From Pantoea ananatis LMG 2665 (lineage in GTDB: Bacteria; Pseudomonadota; Gammaproteobacteria; Enterobacterales; Enterobacteriaceae): 64,000 nucleotides of DNA. Every line of letters begins with the position of its first letter. The stretch's first letter is position 1. This document shows positions 38,378 to 49,784 of this stretch, piece by piece. The stretch spans positions 558,001-622,000 of the forward strand of contig NZ_JMJJ01000005.1 in NCBI RefSeq assembly GCF_000710035.2, given 5' to 3'. A program made the translations under genes and the position numbers. Under the pieces are notes generated by a model. It had not been told where the DNA came from and ran no database searches. It saw only the letters and a program-made list of their open reading frames with translations.

Positions 38378-38669
38378 GGTATCTCCGGTTTTTTTGCAGG
38401 GTCTTTTTTTGTTCTGCCGCGCAGATGGCGTTAGAACATCAGGTAGAATTATTCGGCGAGGCAGGATGCGCTCTCTATCAGGCTGAGCCACTGCTGTGCC
38501 ATGCAAAACTCAACTTCCGTGACTTCCGTGTAGGCTACTGCATCCATAGTGCGTGTCATGAACCATGTAAACCGGCGACCAGGCCGGTGCCCTCAACAGG
38601 AGAGTGGCGTTACATAATGTTTCAGTACTGTAAGACGCTGCCATCATAGTGATAGCAATGTTAATTAAC
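38378..38669 (-). promoter_or_regulatory. mglB leader and -10 region
   Basis: On the minus strand a TATGAT -10 box lies at 38643-38648, so transcription should start near 38636. This puts the CRP site centre (38677.5) at -41.5, class II. The transcribed leader before mglB is about 260 bases and contains no gene. Confidence 0.65.
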
Positions 38670-38685
38670 TGTGAATACAATCACA
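38670..38685. promoter_or_regulatory. CRP site of the mgl operon
   Basis: TGTGA-ATACAA-TCACA is a perfect CRP consensus with the standard six-base spacer. It lies just downstream of galS and at -41.5 of the predicted mglB start. Confidence 0.9.
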
Positions 38686-38688
38686 GAT

Positions 38689-38702
38689 TGAAAACGGTTA
38701 CA
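38689..38702. promoter_or_regulatory. gal operator upstream of mglB
   Basis: TGAAAACGGTTACA fits the GalR/GalS operator pattern (TGnAAnCGnTTnCA). It overlaps the galS stop codon and is four bases from the CRP site, so GalS can block CRP-activated mgl transcription. Confidence 0.88.
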
Positions 38703-39738
38703 TCGTGGAATCGCCTGAATTAGTGACGGACTCCACAATTTGCTTTTGCGCTACGGAATGGCGGCGTACCAGCGTCGGCATAAAGATGTGTTTTGCACTG
38801 CTGTCGATACAGCCCGCGGCCCCCTGAAGCGCCAGCTCCGTGGCAAGTTTTGCCATTGAAACAATGGGATAGCGAACGGTGGTCAGCTGCGGATCGGTGT
38901 ATCGTGAAATCGGAATATCGTCGAAGCCCACTACGGAAAAATGCTGAGGGACCTGAATTCCGTTGTCTTTAAGGGCCGTAAGCGCGCCTGCCGCCATGCT
39001 GTCGTTATAGGCGAATATGGCGCTCAGATTGAGATTACGCCCCAGCAGTTCAACCATTGCGGCTTCGCCGCCCTGCATGTCGGGTTCGGCGCTGGCTATC
39101 CAGCTTTCCTGCGGACGAATCCCCTGCTCTGCCAGGGCCTGCAGCCAGCCTTCACGCCGCTGTGTAACGTCTTCAATGGGATGACTGGAACACAAATAGC
39201 CAATGCGGCAATGCCCCTGTTGCAGCAGCATTCTTGAGGCCATCAATGCGCCCGTTACATTATCAAGGCTGACACAGCGATGCTCGAAACCCGGCACGCT
39301 ACGGTTAATCACCACCATACCGGGCACCTGGCTCATAAAATCGGCCAGTTCGGCGTCTGAAAGCGTTTTCGCGTGCACCACCAGCGCATTGCAGCGTTGG
39401 CGTATCAACACTTCAATGGCGTGGCGTTCTTTTTCTTCATGGTGCCAGGAGTTACTGATCAGAACATGCTTGTGCACGCGCTGTGCCACGGTATCGACCG
39501 CCTTCACCAGCGCGCCGAAAAAGGGGTCGGAAACATCCATAACCACCACCCCGATGGTATCACTCACCTGGGTAGCCAGCGCCTGAGCGTTGGCGTTTGG
39601 GCGATAGCCCAGAGCGTCAACCGCCTGTAACACGACGTCACGTGTTTCAGCGGTGACCGCGCTGCTGTTATTTAGTACGCGCGAAACGGTGGCCACTGAC
39701 ACACCGGCCTGACGCGCAACATCACGAATCGTTATCAT
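38698..39738 (-). CDS. galS: Galactose isorepressor GalS
   Basis: This is a 346-residue LacI-family repressor, the E. coli GalS length. The N-terminal HTH reads [20 protein letters not shown], followed by the hinge helix and a periplasmic-binding-like sugar domain ([12 protein letters not shown], ...[20 protein letters not shown]). It sits immediately upstream of mglB as in E. coli, and its own promoter region carries a gal operator and CRP site, so it is autoregulated. Confidence 0.95.
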   Translation of the reverse strand: MITIRDVARQAGVSVATVSRVLNNSSAVTAETRDVVLQAVDALGYRPNANAQALATQVSDTIGVVVMDVSDPFFGALVKAVDTVAQRVHKHVLISNSWHHEEKERHAIEVLIRQRCNALVVHAKTLSDAELADFMSQVPGMVVINRSVPGFEHRCVSLDNVTGALMASRMLLQQGHCRIGYLCSSHPIEDVTQRREGWLQALAEQGIRPQESWIASAEPDMQGGEAAMVELLGRNLNLSAIFAYNDSMAAGALTALKDNGIQVPQHFSVVGFDDIPISRYTDPQLTTVRYPIVSMAKLATELALQGAAGCIDSSAKHIFMPTLVRRHSVAQKQIVESVTNSGDSTM

Positions 39739-39815
39739 GCAGCACTTCCAGAGAGATAAGGCATTACGCCAGTTACAACACCGGCGCTATTTTGTCAGGG
39801 AAGATCGCCACACAG

Positions 39816-39849
39816 CGTGAATTACGTCACATCAATGAAAACGGTTACA
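39816..39849. promoter_or_regulatory. galS control region: CRP site and gal operator
   Basis: CGTGA-ATTACG-TCACA (39816-39831) is a one-mismatch CRP site, and TGAAAACGGTTACA (39836-39849) is identical to the operator in front of mglB. They lie about 80-110 bases upstream of galS, the same pair arrangement as at mglB. Confidence 0.85.
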
Positions 39850-39880
39850 TACAATTCTGTAACCTTTGTGATGGCGGTCA

Positions 39881-41041
39881 TTATCTTTCAGAGGGGGAAG
39901 TGGACGGTGCGCCTGCGGCAATCAGCGTCAGACGACGCCAGATCCATTCGAGGGGGCCCTGCGGGAAGTAACGCAGCCACAGCACGGAAAACAGCAGGTT
40001 AACGCACCAGATGACTGGCACCAGCATCACCAGCTGCAGGCGTGAGAAATGCATAAACTCGCCGAAGCGATAAAAGAGCGTGGTACAGATCAGGGATTGC
40101 AACAGGTAGTTGCTGAGCGCCATTCGACCTACGCAACGAATGGCATAGCTCAGCCGCCAGCGCTGGACCGAAGACCAAAAGCCGAAACACAATGCCGTAT
40201 AGCCGAGGCTGATGAGCGGACTGGCCAGATCGCGCGGCAGTTGCAGATAAAACGCGCTCCAGCGGTAGTCCCAGTGAACCCACCACTGTGCGGCAACGCC
40301 CGCCGCCGCCATCAGCAAACCCAGCGGCAGCAACAGCGCGGCAACGCGTCGGTAGTGCTGTAGCGGAAAGGTTCCTTTCAGCCAGCCGCTGCGCACCAGC
40401 GCCGCCCCCAGCATCATCAGTCCCGCCAGTTGCCAGCCGTACTGGGCCACCAGCGCCATCAATCCCGAAGAAAGGTGATCTAAACGAATCTGCACGGCGG
40501 CCAGACCGCCCCTGAGCTTCCAGAACTGCTCGTACTGGATCTCTGCAGCGCCCGGGAGCCATGAGGGCGACGGTTCAGGGCTGGAGATCAAGCCAAATAC
40601 CAGCAACACGGCGCATCCCATCAGATAGAGCAGAATTCCGGTGTTAATTAACCCCCGGGTAGAGGGAACATCGCGCAGCATACGCCAGATAACCAGCCCG
40701 ATAATGCCGTAATCCAGCAAGATATCGCCTTCCCAGATAAATACGCTGTGAATCAATCCCAGCATCACTAACAGGGATAAACGGGCAGTCAGCCAGCGGC
40801 TACCGCGTGACAGCTGCATCTGCAGGCCTGCTCCGAACAGCAGGGCGAATAGCGTCAGGAATTTAAGCTGGGCAAAGACATCGGAAATAGCCCACGTCCA
40901 GGCATCAGAAAGTGTGATGCTGCCCTGCCAGGCAGGATTAAGGTAGGCAGCAGAAGGTAAACCAAAGCCAATAATATTTAACAACAGAATGCCGAGAATG
41001 GCACAGCCCCGAATAAAATCCAGCACGAGGTAGCGTTGCAT
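39881..41041 (-). CDS. yeiB: Membrane protein YeiB (DUF418)
   Basis: This is a 386-residue membrane protein (385 in E. coli) with about ten helices, starting LDFIRGCAILGILLLNIIGF and ending with the DUF418 block ...RMALSNYLLQSLICTTLFYRFG. The function is unknown; related domains occur in acyltransferase-like membrane proteins. It lies between galS and folE as in E. coli and is probably co-transcribed with folE. Confidence 0.93.
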   Translation of the reverse strand: MQRYLVLDFIRGCAILGILLLNIIGFGLPSAAYLNPAWQGSITLSDAWTWAISDVFAQLKFLTLFALLFGAGLQMQLSRGSRWLTARLSLLVMLGLIHSVFIWEGDILLDYGIIGLVIWRMLRDVPSTRGLINTGILLYLMGCAVLLVFGLISSPEPSPSWLPGAAEIQYEQFWKLRGGLAAVQIRLDHLSSGLMALVAQYGWQLAGLMMLGAALVRSGWLKGTFPLQHYRRVAALLLPLGLLMAAAGVAAQWWVHWDYRWSAFYLQLPRDLASPLISLGYTALCFGFWSSVQRWRLSYAIRCVGRMALSNYLLQSLICTTLFYRFGEFMHFSRLQLVMLVPVIWCVNLLFSVLWLRYFPQGPLEWIWRRLTLIAAGAPSTSPSER

Positions 41042-41091
41042 GTGGGATCCTGATGTCTCAGGCGGGCGACCGTCGCGCCCGCCCGTCAGCT

Positions 41092-41757
41092 TTAGTTATG
41101 ACGCACCGCACGCAGGAATTCCTGACGGGTATTTTGACTGGATTTAAACAGCCCACCCAGCGAGGTCGTGGTCGTGGCGCTGGTGGCATCCTTCACGCCG
41201 CGCGCTTTCACACAATAGTGAACGGCATCGATCGAAACGGCAACGTTATTCGTTCCCAACAGCGTTTGCAGCGCCAGCAGGACCTGCTGTGTTAAACGCT
41301 CCTGCACCTGAGGCCGTTGCGCGAAGAACTGCACAATGCGGTTGATCTTGGATAAGCCGATCACCTTATCTTTAGGGATATACGCGACGGTGGCTTTCCC
41401 GTCGATAATCACAAAATGATGTTCGCAGGTGCTGGTCAGCGTAATGTCGCGAACCGTCACCATCTCATCCACTTTCATCTTGTTTTCGATGAGCGTGATT
41501 TTGGGGAAGTTGGCATAATCGAGACCGGAAAAGACCTCATCGACATACATTTTGGCGATGCGATGCGGGGTTTCCATCAGGCTGTCATCTTCAAGATCAA
41601 GATTCAGCAGCTGCATGATTTCCGTCATATGGCCTGCAATCAGGCTCTTACGCGTTTCATCGTCTATTTCACGCGTGGGTGCGCGCAGCGGCGTTTCCAG
41701 CCCACGCGCCAGCAGCGCTTCGTGGACCTGTGCAGCTTCCTGACTCAAGGTGCTCAT
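41092..41757 (-). CDS. folE: GTP cyclohydrolase I FolE
   Basis: This is a 221-residue enzyme (222 in E. coli) that converts GTP to 7,8-dihydroneopterin triphosphate, the first step of folate synthesis. Visible motifs are [17 protein letters not shown], the zinc ligands in [23 protein letters not shown] and the third zinc ligand Cys in HYCVKARGV. It is upstream of yeiB on the same strand with a 50-base gap. Confidence 0.96.
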   Translation of the reverse strand: MSTLSQEAAQVHEALLARGLETPLRAPTREIDDETRKSLIAGHMTEIMQLLNLDLEDDSLMETPHRIAKMYVDEVFSGLDYANFPKITLIENKMKVDEMVTVRDITLTSTCEHHFVIIDGKATVAYIPKDKVIGLSKINRIVQFFAQRPQVQERLTQQVLLALQTLLGTNNVAVSIDAVHYCVKARGVKDATSATTTTSLGGLFKSSQNTRQEFLRAVRHN

Positions 41758-41882
41758 CTTACTCTTCTCCGGCAGGTGTTGCGCCCGCCGTCTGTTGCCA
41801 GCGGGTCATATTTCTGAGTGCGTATTGTGAAACTTTCTGTGCAGGGAATCCAGCAATCAATCCGATTGGAGATGAAAGCTTT

Positions 41883-43010
41883 TCACGCGTCCCGCCGCCA
41901 GACCAGAAGGCCTGCGACGATCAGACTGGCCCCCGCCACCCACAGTGCGGGTTCGAGACGATGAAGAAACAGCGTTGACAGCGAGGAGAGCATAGGCCCT
42001 GCCAGTTGCCCAACCGCATAGCCGGTTGTCAGCAGGCCGGCCATATAACGCATATGCTGTGGTGCCAGTTCACGGGCACAGAGCAAAGACAGCTGTACCA
42101 CACACAGAAAGCCGCCCCCTACCAGTAGCGCGCCGATAAGCAGCCCGCTGAATCCCGGCAGCAATGCGGCCGCCAGCACACCCAGCGCCTGTGCCCACAG
42201 GGCCACCGCCAGGCGGGCATGACTGCTCCCCGTCTTGCGCGTGACAATGCCCAGAACAATACCGATGACCGCCGCACCGCCGAATATCGGCCAGACAAAC
42301 TGTGCCATGGCACTGCCTGGAAAACGCACTGCAGCCATTTGTGAAAGAAATGTCGCGGGGAGAATATAGCCAAAGCCCGCCAGGCTGTAACTCAGGACCA
42401 GCCGCCGGAGGTTACGGGTCAGCACCAGCGACGGCGGTGCCTGCTCCGGACGATGCAGCTCACCCTTGCGCGGCAGATTTCGGCTAATGAGCGCCACCAA
42501 TAGCGCCGCCAGTGCGGCATAAACCCACCAGGCCAGCGCCGCTGAGACCTGATAACTGTGCAAGCTCACCGCGAGCAGACCGCTGATAAAAATGCCTGCA
42601 CCCGGTCCGGCAAAGACGGCTGCCGACAGCCCCGGACGACCATACTGATGCAACTGCTCGTTGCTCCACGCCGCCGCCAGCACCAGGGCGCATCCACTGG
42701 CCCAGCCGATGGCAAAGCGAATAACGCCATGCCACCACGGCCCGTCGGCAAAGGCCGACAGTGCCGTCAGCACCACGGCGCCCCACGTTCCGAGTTGCAG
42801 ACGCAACGCGACCTTATGGCGTGCGCGCATGGCATCGAAAGACCCGCACAGGTAGCCCAGATAGTTTAACGCCGCCACCAGGCTGGCGCTGGTCAGCGTT
42901 AACTGGTGCGCCTGAATCATCAAGGGAACCTGCGGGGTAAAGGCAAATCGCCCGATTCCCATTACAACAAACAACGTCAAAAATGCACTTATTGCCACGC
43001 GAAACGCCAT
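41883..43010 (-). CDS. MFS transporter, YbfB/YjiJ type
   Basis: This is a 375-residue MFS carrier with about twelve helices. It opens with LFVVMGIGRFAFTPQVPLMI, the motif of the YbfB/YjiJ group. Substrate is unknown. ATG 43010 has a good GAGGTGG ribosome site five bases upstream, so the 20-residue upstream extension is rejected. It is divergent from a LysR regulator across about 100 bases, so the two are probably a regulator-target pair. Confidence 0.85.
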   Translation of the reverse strand: MAFRVAISAFLTLFVVMGIGRFAFTPQVPLMIQAHQLTLTSASLVAALNYLGYLCGSFDAMRARHKVALRLQLGTWGAVVLTALSAFADGPWWHGVIRFAIGWASGCALVLAAAWSNEQLHQYGRPGLSAAVFAGPGAGIFISGLLAVSLHSYQVSAALAWWVYAALAALLVALISRNLPRKGELHRPEQAPPSLVLTRNLRRLVLSYSLAGFGYILPATFLSQMAAVRFPGSAMAQFVWPIFGGAAVIGIVLGIVTRKTGSSHARLAVALWAQALGVLAAALLPGFSGLLIGALLVGGGFLCVVQLSLLCARELAPQHMRYMAGLLTTGYAVGQLAGPMLSSLSTLFLHRLEPALWVAGASLIVAGLLVWRRDA

Positions 43011-43116
43011 CTGCCACCTCAGTTTTTTACACAGAAACTTGCTTATAGCATGAACGATGCTTACACTCACAAAAAGTGAATAATCTTAAGCAACTTGTTT
43101 ACAGGAAGAGAACACT

Positions 43117-44028
43117 ATGGATTTAGTTCAGTTACGTATGTTCTGTTCCGTGGCAGAAAGCGGTTCCCTGGCCCGTGCTGCGGAACAGCTGCATCGGGTT
43201 CCCTCCAACCTCACGACGCGTCTGCGTCAGCTGGAAGAGGAACTGGGTGTCGATCTGTTTATTCGCGAAAAACAGCGCATTCGCCTGTCACCCATGGGCC
43301 ATAATTTCCTTAACTACGCCCAGCGTATTCTGGCCCTGAGTGATGAAGCATTAAATATGACCCGAGCGGGTAAACCCGGCGGGAATTTTGCACTTGGCTC
43401 GATGGAGAGTACCGCCGCGACGCGCCTGCCTGGCCTTCTGGCTGCCTTCCATCAGCGTTTTCCTGCTGTCGCCTTATCGCTGATCACAGGCACCTCAGGG
43501 GAAATTATTGATCGAGTACGTGAAGGTACGCTGGCCGCGGCCCTGGTCGATGGCCCGGTTCAGCACGACGATCTGAATGGCTGTATTGCATTTCGCGAGG
43601 AGATGGTCTTGATCACCGATCTTGATCATATCCCGGTAACCTGCGCGCGCGACACGCAAGACGATACCCTGTTTGCCTTTCGCAACAGCTGTTCTTACCG
43701 GGTTAAACTTGAAGCCTGGTACCGCGACAGCCAGGCCGCGCCTCACAGCGTGATGGAGATTCAGTCTTACCATGCCATGCTGGCCTGTGTCGCAGGCGGC
43801 GCGGGCGTGGCTATGATTCCCGCGTCGGTGCTGAAACAGATGCCAGACCGCGCCCGTGTTCAGGTACACAGCCTGCCGGCTGAATATCGCAACACCGCCA
43901 CCTGGCTGATGTGGCGACGCGATGCTTTCACGCCCAACGTTGAGGCGCTGAAGTATCTTATTATTGAACAATTTCACGATCGTCCGCTCAATGACGAGCT
44001 GATGCATCCATTGCAGGCGGCGGAATAG
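43117..44028 (+). CDS. LysR-family regulator, PtrR/YneJ-like
   Basis: This is a 303-residue LysR regulator with N-terminal HTH (LARAAEQLHRVPSNLTTRLRQLEEELGVDLF) and a co-inducer domain. The VPSNLTTR recognition segment and the SMESTAATRLP linker resemble E. coli PtrR (YneJ), which controls putrescine and succinate-semialdehyde use. The target here is more likely the divergent MFS gene. frmA starts about 80 bases downstream. Confidence 0.85.
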   Translation: MDLVQLRMFCSVAESGSLARAAEQLHRVPSNLTTRLRQLEEELGVDLFIREKQRIRLSPMGHNFLNYAQRILALSDEALNMTRAGKPGGNFALGSMESTAATRLPGLLAAFHQRFPAVALSLITGTSGEIIDRVREGTLAAALVDGPVQHDDLNGCIAFREEMVLITDLDHIPVTCARDTQDDTLFAFRNSCSYRVKLEAWYRDSQAAPHSVMEIQSYHAMLACVAGGAGVAMIPASVLKQMPDRARVQVHSLPAEYRNTATWLMWRRDAFTPNVEALKYLIIEQFHDRPLNDELMHPLQAAE

Positions 44029-45231
<1,203 letters not shown>

Positions 45232-45246
45232 CCGGGGGCGCTATCT

Positions 45247-46092
45247 ATGACATCTACTCTGGAGCTGCTGGAAGAGCATCGTATTTTTGGCGGCTGGCAG
45301 CAGCGCTGGCGTCATCAGTCTCAGGTGCTTCATTGCCCGATGACGTTCAGTATCTATTTGCCGAGTCCGCGCGGTGATTCCCCGCCGCCGGTGGTGTGGT
45401 TTTTGGCGGGCCTGACCTGCAACGACGAGAACTTCACCACCAAGGCTGGCGCACAGCGTGTCGCTGCCGAGCTGGGCCTGGTGTTAATCATGCCGGACAC
45501 CAGCCCACGCGGTGAGCAGGTTGCGAATGACGAAGGCTATGACCTGGGCCATGGCGCAGGTTTTTACCTCAACGCCACGCAACAACCCTGGGCGGATCAC
45601 TACCGTATGTTCGACTACCTGAGTGACGAGCTGCCTGAGCTGGTTGCCGATAACTTTAAGGTCAGTGAACGTCAGTCGATAATGGGCCACTCCATGGGCG
45701 GACACGGTGCGCTGATGCTGGCATTACGTCTGGGAAACCGCTTTGCGTCGGCTTCCGCCTTTGCGCCCATCGTTAACCCTTGTGAGGTTCCCTGGGGCCA
45801 GAAAGCATTCACGGCCTATCTGGGGGACGATCGCCAGGCCTGGCTCGCCTACGACAGCTGCCAGCTGATGCGGGAGGTTCAGCATCGTCTGCCGTTGTTG
45901 ATCGATCAGGGCGACAGCGATCAGTTCCTGGCGGATCAACTGCAGCCGGAGCGCTTAGAAGCGATCGCGCAGGAAATGGGCTTCCCGTTGACCCTGCGCA
46001 TCCAGCCTGGCTACGATCACAGCTACTTCTTCATTGCCAGCTTTGTCGAAGATCACCTGCGCTTCCATGCGCAACACCTGCTGGTAGGGTGA
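45247..46092 (+). CDS. yeiG: S-formylglutathione hydrolase YeiG (FghA)
   Basis: This is a 281-residue esterase (278 in E. coli YeiG). The nucleophile Ser is in [12 protein letters not shown], the fold start includes [18 protein letters not shown], and the His is in [10 protein letters not shown]. It releases formate from S-formylglutathione. It follows frmA by 15 bases, making a complete two-step formaldehyde detoxification operon. Confidence 0.94.
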   Translation: MTSTLELLEEHRIFGGWQQRWRHQSQVLHCPMTFSIYLPSPRGDSPPPVVWFLAGLTCNDENFTTKAGAQRVAAELGLVLIMPDTSPRGEQVANDEGYDLGHGAGFYLNATQQPWADHYRMFDYLSDELPELVADNFKVSERQSIMGHSMGGHGALMLALRLGNRFASASAFAPIVNPCEVPWGQKAFTAYLGDDRQAWLAYDSCQLMREVQHRLPLLIDQGDSDQFLADQLQPERLEAIAQEMGFPLTLRIQPGYDHSYFFIASFVEDHLRFHAQHLLVG

Positions 46093-46099
46093 TCTCACA

Positions 46100-46125
46100 C
46101 AGGGGATTGCCAGTGCAATCCCCTG
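46100..46125. terminator. Hairpin between convergent yeiG and the ABC operon
   Basis: CAGGGGATTG pairs with CAATCCCCTG over a six-base loop, with ATTTC to the right. It may end transcripts from both sides, though T runs are short. Confidence 0.6.
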
Positions 46126-46128
46126 ATT

Positions 46129-46920
46129 TCAAGACAGTCCTTCCTGTACCAGCCCGTCAATCATGACCTGCGGTGTACCGCGTGAACAGTGCTCAATGCG
46201 GCCCTGTACGCCGTAAACCTGCGCCAGGGTTGCTGGGGTGATAACGCTATCCGGCGTGCCTTCGGCAATTAACCTGCCCGCTTTAAGCATCACCGCATGC
46301 TGAGCGTGGCGTAAGGCAATATTGATATCGTGCACCACCACCACCGTGACCATATTGCGCAGCGCGGTTTCACGCCGTACCAAATCCATCACGTGGAACT
46401 GGTAGTTTAAATCCAGCGCGCTGAGCGGTTCGTCCAGCAGCAGCAGCGCAGGCCGACGAATCAGCGACTGCGCCAGGCCCACTAACTGTTTCTGTCCACC
46501 GGAGAGCTGGTCAAGGTAACGCATGGCCAGATGCGCAATGCCCAGTTGCTCCAGCAGCGCCATCACGTCCGCCTCGCTGGCGGCGCTATGTAAACCACTG
46601 GAGGCGCGCTGTGCCACGATAATGGACTCCAGCACGTGCAGATGAACGCCAGCCGGCAGCGACTGGGGCAGATACACGACCTGTCTGGCACGCTGGGCGA
46701 AAGGCTGGGTCATCAGGTCTTTCCCGTTGAGCCACAGCTCGCCCTGCCCTTTATTCAGTCCGGCCAGCGCACGCAGCAGCGTAGATTTGCCACAGCCGTT
46801 CGGTCCTAGCAGAACCGTAATTTCCCCACGCGGCAGGCGCGCCACATTCAGGTTTTCAATGACCTGGCGTTTGGGATAGCCGGTCGTGAAGCCGCGCAGG
46901 CTTAATCCTTGCTCCCTCAT
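46129..46920 (-). CDS. Iron-siderophore type ABC transporter ATPase (FecE-like)
   Basis: This is a 263-residue ATPase with Walker A LGPNGCGKSTLLRALAG near residue 37, signature LSGGQKQLVGLAQ, and Walker B LLLLDEPLSALDL. The sequence fits the FecE/FhuC/BtuD group for siderophores, heme or cobalamin. It overlaps the permease gene by four bases. No binding-protein gene is next to it. Confidence 0.88.
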   Translation of the reverse strand: MREQGLSLRGFTTGYPKRQVIENLNVARLPRGEITVLLGPNGCGKSTLLRALAGLNKGQGELWLNGKDLMTQPFAQRARQVVYLPQSLPAGVHLHVLESIIVAQRASSGLHSAASEADVMALLEQLGIAHLAMRYLDQLSGGQKQLVGLAQSLIRRPALLLLDEPLSALDLNYQFHVMDLVRRETALRNMVTVVVVHDINIALRHAQHAVMLKAGRLIAEGTPDSVITPATLAQVYGVQGRIEHCSRGTPQVMIDGLVQEGLS

Positions 46921-47993
46921 ACTGTCCCCCGGTGACGCAGAATAATACTCAGGAAGAACGGTACGCCAATCAGCGAAGTCACAATGCCTACCGGCACGAT
47001 GGCGCCAGGAATAAGGTTTTTCGACGCCACAGAAGCCAGCGACAACACCAGGGCACCGGTCAGCGCGCTGGCCGGCAAATAGAAGCGATGATCTTCACCA
47101 AACATCATGCGGGAAATATGCGGTGCCACCAGCCCAATAAAGCCAATCGGCCCGACGAAGGCCACGGCCAGCGCGGACAGTACGCTGATACGGAGCAGCG
47201 TGGCCAGGCGTAAACGACGAACATCAATACCAAAACTGATCGCCCTGTCTTCACCCAGGCGCAACGCGGTAAGTTTCCAACTGCTGAGCATAGAGAAGGG
47301 AACCAACAGCGCAAAGGCCGCACTCAGTACGCCCAGCTTTTCCCAGGAGGCGCGCGCCAGGCTGCCCATGGTCCAGAACACCAGCCCCTGTAACGTATCT
47401 TCGCTGGCAATAAACTGCATCATTGAAACCAGGGCGTTAAAAGTAAACACCAGGGCGATACCAAACAGCACCACACCGGACGATGACACCTGAGTCCATC
47501 GCGTAATGCCATCCAGCATCAACGCGGCAAACAGGGCAAACAGAAAGGCATTGGCCGAGATAAACCACTGCCCGGAGATGCCCGGAATCCCTACGCCCAG
47601 AATAATCGCCAGTGCTGCACCAAACGCCGCCGCAGAAGACACGCCCAGCGTGAACGGACTGGCGAGCGGATTATTCAGGATCGTTTGCATTTCGGCGCCG
47701 GCGAGGCCCAGCGCCAGGCCAACAACAATCGCCATCAAGGCATAAGGCAGGCGAATATCCCAGACGATTACGCGGGTACCTGCATCGACGCTCTCAGGAG
47801 AGAGCAGCGTGTGCCACAACACGGACAAAGAGAGCCCTGCCGGACCGAGCGTAAAATCAAGAACGAGTGAGGCGAGTATCGCTATCAGCAGCGCACCCAG
47901 CCAGAAGATTCGGCGGCGCACAACCTGATGATAATTTTTTAATGTGTGCTGATGATCCGCTTCAGCACCGATCAACGAGGATTCCGTTGTCAT
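46917..47993 (-). CDS. Iron-siderophore type ABC permease (FecCD family)
   Basis: This is a 358-residue permease with about ten helices of the FecCD family. Typical segments are GLALGLAGAEMQTILNNPLASPFTLGVSSAAAFGAAL and the C-terminal GLVAPHISRMMFGEDHR that docks the ATPase. A single permease implies a homodimer, as in BtuC. A Fur-box-like palindrome lies about 55 bases upstream. It occupies the place where E. coli has the siderophore receptor gene cirA. Confidence 0.88.
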   Translation of the reverse strand: MTTESSLIGAEADHQHTLKNYHQVVRRRIFWLGALLIAILASLVLDFTLGPAGLSLSVLWHTLLSPESVDAGTRVIVWDIRLPYALMAIVVGLALGLAGAEMQTILNNPLASPFTLGVSSAAAFGAALAIILGVGIPGISGQWFISANAFLFALFAALMLDGITRWTQVSSSGVVLFGIALVFTFNALVSMMQFIASEDTLQGLVFWTMGSLARASWEKLGVLSAAFALLVPFSMLSSWKLTALRLGEDRAISFGIDVRRLRLATLLRISVLSALAVAFVGPIGFIGLVAPHISRMMFGEDHRFYLPASALTGALVLSLASVASKNLIPGAIVPVGIVTSLIGVPFFLSIILRHRGTV

Positions 47994-48045
47994 GATTCAA
48001 CCCAGTAATGGCTCCAGAATTAAAAACGCAGCCACAATAGTGCAG

Positions 48046-48062
48046 GTGATAATAATTATCAA
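48046..48062. promoter_or_regulatory. Fur-box-like site upstream of the FecCD-type permease
   Basis: GATAATAATTATC is a perfect palindrome at 48048-48060 and extends to TGATAATAATTATCA. It matches Fur half-sites (GATAAT...ATTATC) in the expected overlapping form and supports iron repression of the ABC genes. Confidence 0.75.
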
Positions 48063-48095
48063 TTCATGGAATGTTAACAGTGATGACGTAAGCTT

Positions 48096-48123
48096 AAAAA
48101 ACGCCCGGCGTTCACCGGGCGCT
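48096..48123 (-). terminator. lysP terminator
   Basis: On the minus strand a CGCCCGG/CCGGGCG stem with a six-base loop is followed by a run of T, a few bases after the lysP stop. Confidence 0.85.
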
Positions 48124-48134
48124 TTCAGGCATTG

Positions 48135-49601
48135 TTAGTCTTTATAGACGGGAAATTCCATTTCAGTATATTTGACGATCCGACCGCCCCGCACCAGCCT
48201 GTAACCCAGCCAGATCAGCAGGAACAGAGGCAGACCGATATAGGTAGCCGCCACGCCGTACCAGTCGATTTTATCCTGCAGGAACGCCTGATAATTCTGG
48301 CCCAGAGTGATAATCAGACAAAGGACAAAAGCAAAAATCGGTCCAACGGGAAAAAAGCCGGAACGATATGGCAGCGCAGTAAGATCGTGGCCCTGCGCAA
48401 CGTAACCCCGACGGAAACGGTAGTGGCTGATTGCAATACCGAGCCAGGCGATAAAGCCGGTCATGCCTGAGGTATTCAACAGCCAGAGATAGACTTCCTG
48501 ATTGCCAAATTTCGAGGTTAAAAAGCACAGAGCAGCCACCACCGTGGTCGCCCACAGGGCATTACGGGGGACGCCACCTTTTGACAGGCGGGCAAAGATA
48601 CGCGGTGCTTTGCCTTCGCGTGCAAGGTTATAAAGCATGCGCGTTGAGGCGTACATTCCGGAGTTACCCGCGGACAATACCGCCGTTAAAATGACCGCGT
48701 TCATCACCGCCGCCGCTGACAGCAGACCGGCATTTTTGAACACCAGCGTAAACGGACTGACGCTGATATCTTTAATATCATTGTGTAACAGCTGCGGATC
48801 GGTATAAGGCAAAATCAGGCTGATGATCAGGATAGCCAGCACATAGAAGAGCAGGATACGCCAGAACACCTGACGTACTGCGCGAGGAATATTCTTCGCC
48901 GGATCTTCTGATTCCCCCGCCGCAATACCGATGAGTTCAGTGCCCTGGAAGGAGAAGCCGACAATCATCGCCACGCCGATCATCGCGGCGAAACCGCCCG
49001 CAAATGGCGCGTCACCGACCTGCCAGTTATGCCAGCCCGCATTTTCAGCGCCGCGCATAATCCCGACAATCATCAGTACGCCAACCACGATAAAGATCAC
49101 CACGGTGACAACCTTGATCAGCGAAAACCAGTACTCCGTTTCGCCGAAGCCTTTCACCGAGATGTAGTTGATCAGGAACATCAGGCTCAGGAACAGAGCG
49201 CTCCAGATCCATCCTGGCGTGTCCGGGAACCAGTAATTCATCACCAGTTGGGAAGCCACCAGGTCAACGGCAATCGTAACCGCCCAGTTGTACCAGTAGT
49301 TCCAGCCAAGGGCAAAACCAAAGCCTTCTTCGACGTATTTCGCACCGTAGGTAGCAAAAGAACCGGATACCGGCATAAATGCCGCCAGTTCACCCAGGCT
49401 GGTCATGAGGAAATAAACCATCAAACCAATCAGGGCATAGGAGAGTAACGCGCCGCCTGGACCGGCCTGAGAGATGGTGGCACCTGATGCCACAAAGAGG
49501 CCTGTACCGATTGAACCGCCAATGGCGATCATGGTGAGGTGACGCGCTTTTAGATCGCGTCGTAACGCAGGTTGTTGTGTTGTTTTTGTGTCATTATGCA
49601 T
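48135..49601 (-). CDS. lysP: Lysine-specific permease LysP
   Basis: This is a 488-residue amino acid permease (489 in E. coli) of the APC superfamily with twelve helices. It has the N-terminal HLTMIAIGGSIGTGLFVASG helix, GFSFQGTELIGIAAGESEDP after helix 5, and the close LysP-like core. LysP also partners the acid sensor CadC in E. coli. Position between the ABC genes and yeiE matches the E. coli cirA-lysP-yeiE order. Confidence 0.95.
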   Translation of the reverse strand: MHNDTKTTQQPALRRDLKARHLTMIAIGGSIGTGLFVASGATISQAGPGGALLSYALIGLMVYFLMTSLGELAAFMPVSGSFATYGAKYVEEGFGFALGWNYWYNWAVTIAVDLVASQLVMNYWFPDTPGWIWSALFLSLMFLINYISVKGFGETEYWFSLIKVVTVVIFIVVGVLMIVGIMRGAENAGWHNWQVGDAPFAGGFAAMIGVAMIVGFSFQGTELIGIAAGESEDPAKNIPRAVRQVFWRILLFYVLAILIISLILPYTDPQLLHNDIKDISVSPFTLVFKNAGLLSAAAVMNAVILTAVLSAGNSGMYASTRMLYNLAREGKAPRIFARLSKGGVPRNALWATTVVAALCFLTSKFGNQEVYLWLLNTSGMTGFIAWLGIAISHYRFRRGYVAQGHDLTALPYRSGFFPVGPIFAFVLCLIITLGQNYQAFLQDKIDWYGVAATYIGLPLFLLIWLGYRLVRGGRIVKYTEMEFPVYKD

Positions 49602-49784
49602 GTGTAAACATTACGCTGGGTAAAAATAAGGCGCGATTGTAGCAGCAAAGGCCGCACTGTATAGCGAATGCTGCGTTGATATAAGTTACCTTCATGATAG
49701 GCGGCAGATTATTAGCGGCAGCGCCTGTCTCCCTGAATTTCAAGGGGTTGAACCGCTTATTTCATCATCAGCCTCCCCCTGCGG

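Noticed and set aside
38378..38506. A longer MglB start 43 codons upstream
   Set aside because: It would place extra residues before a normal signal peptide and lies within the untranslated leader.
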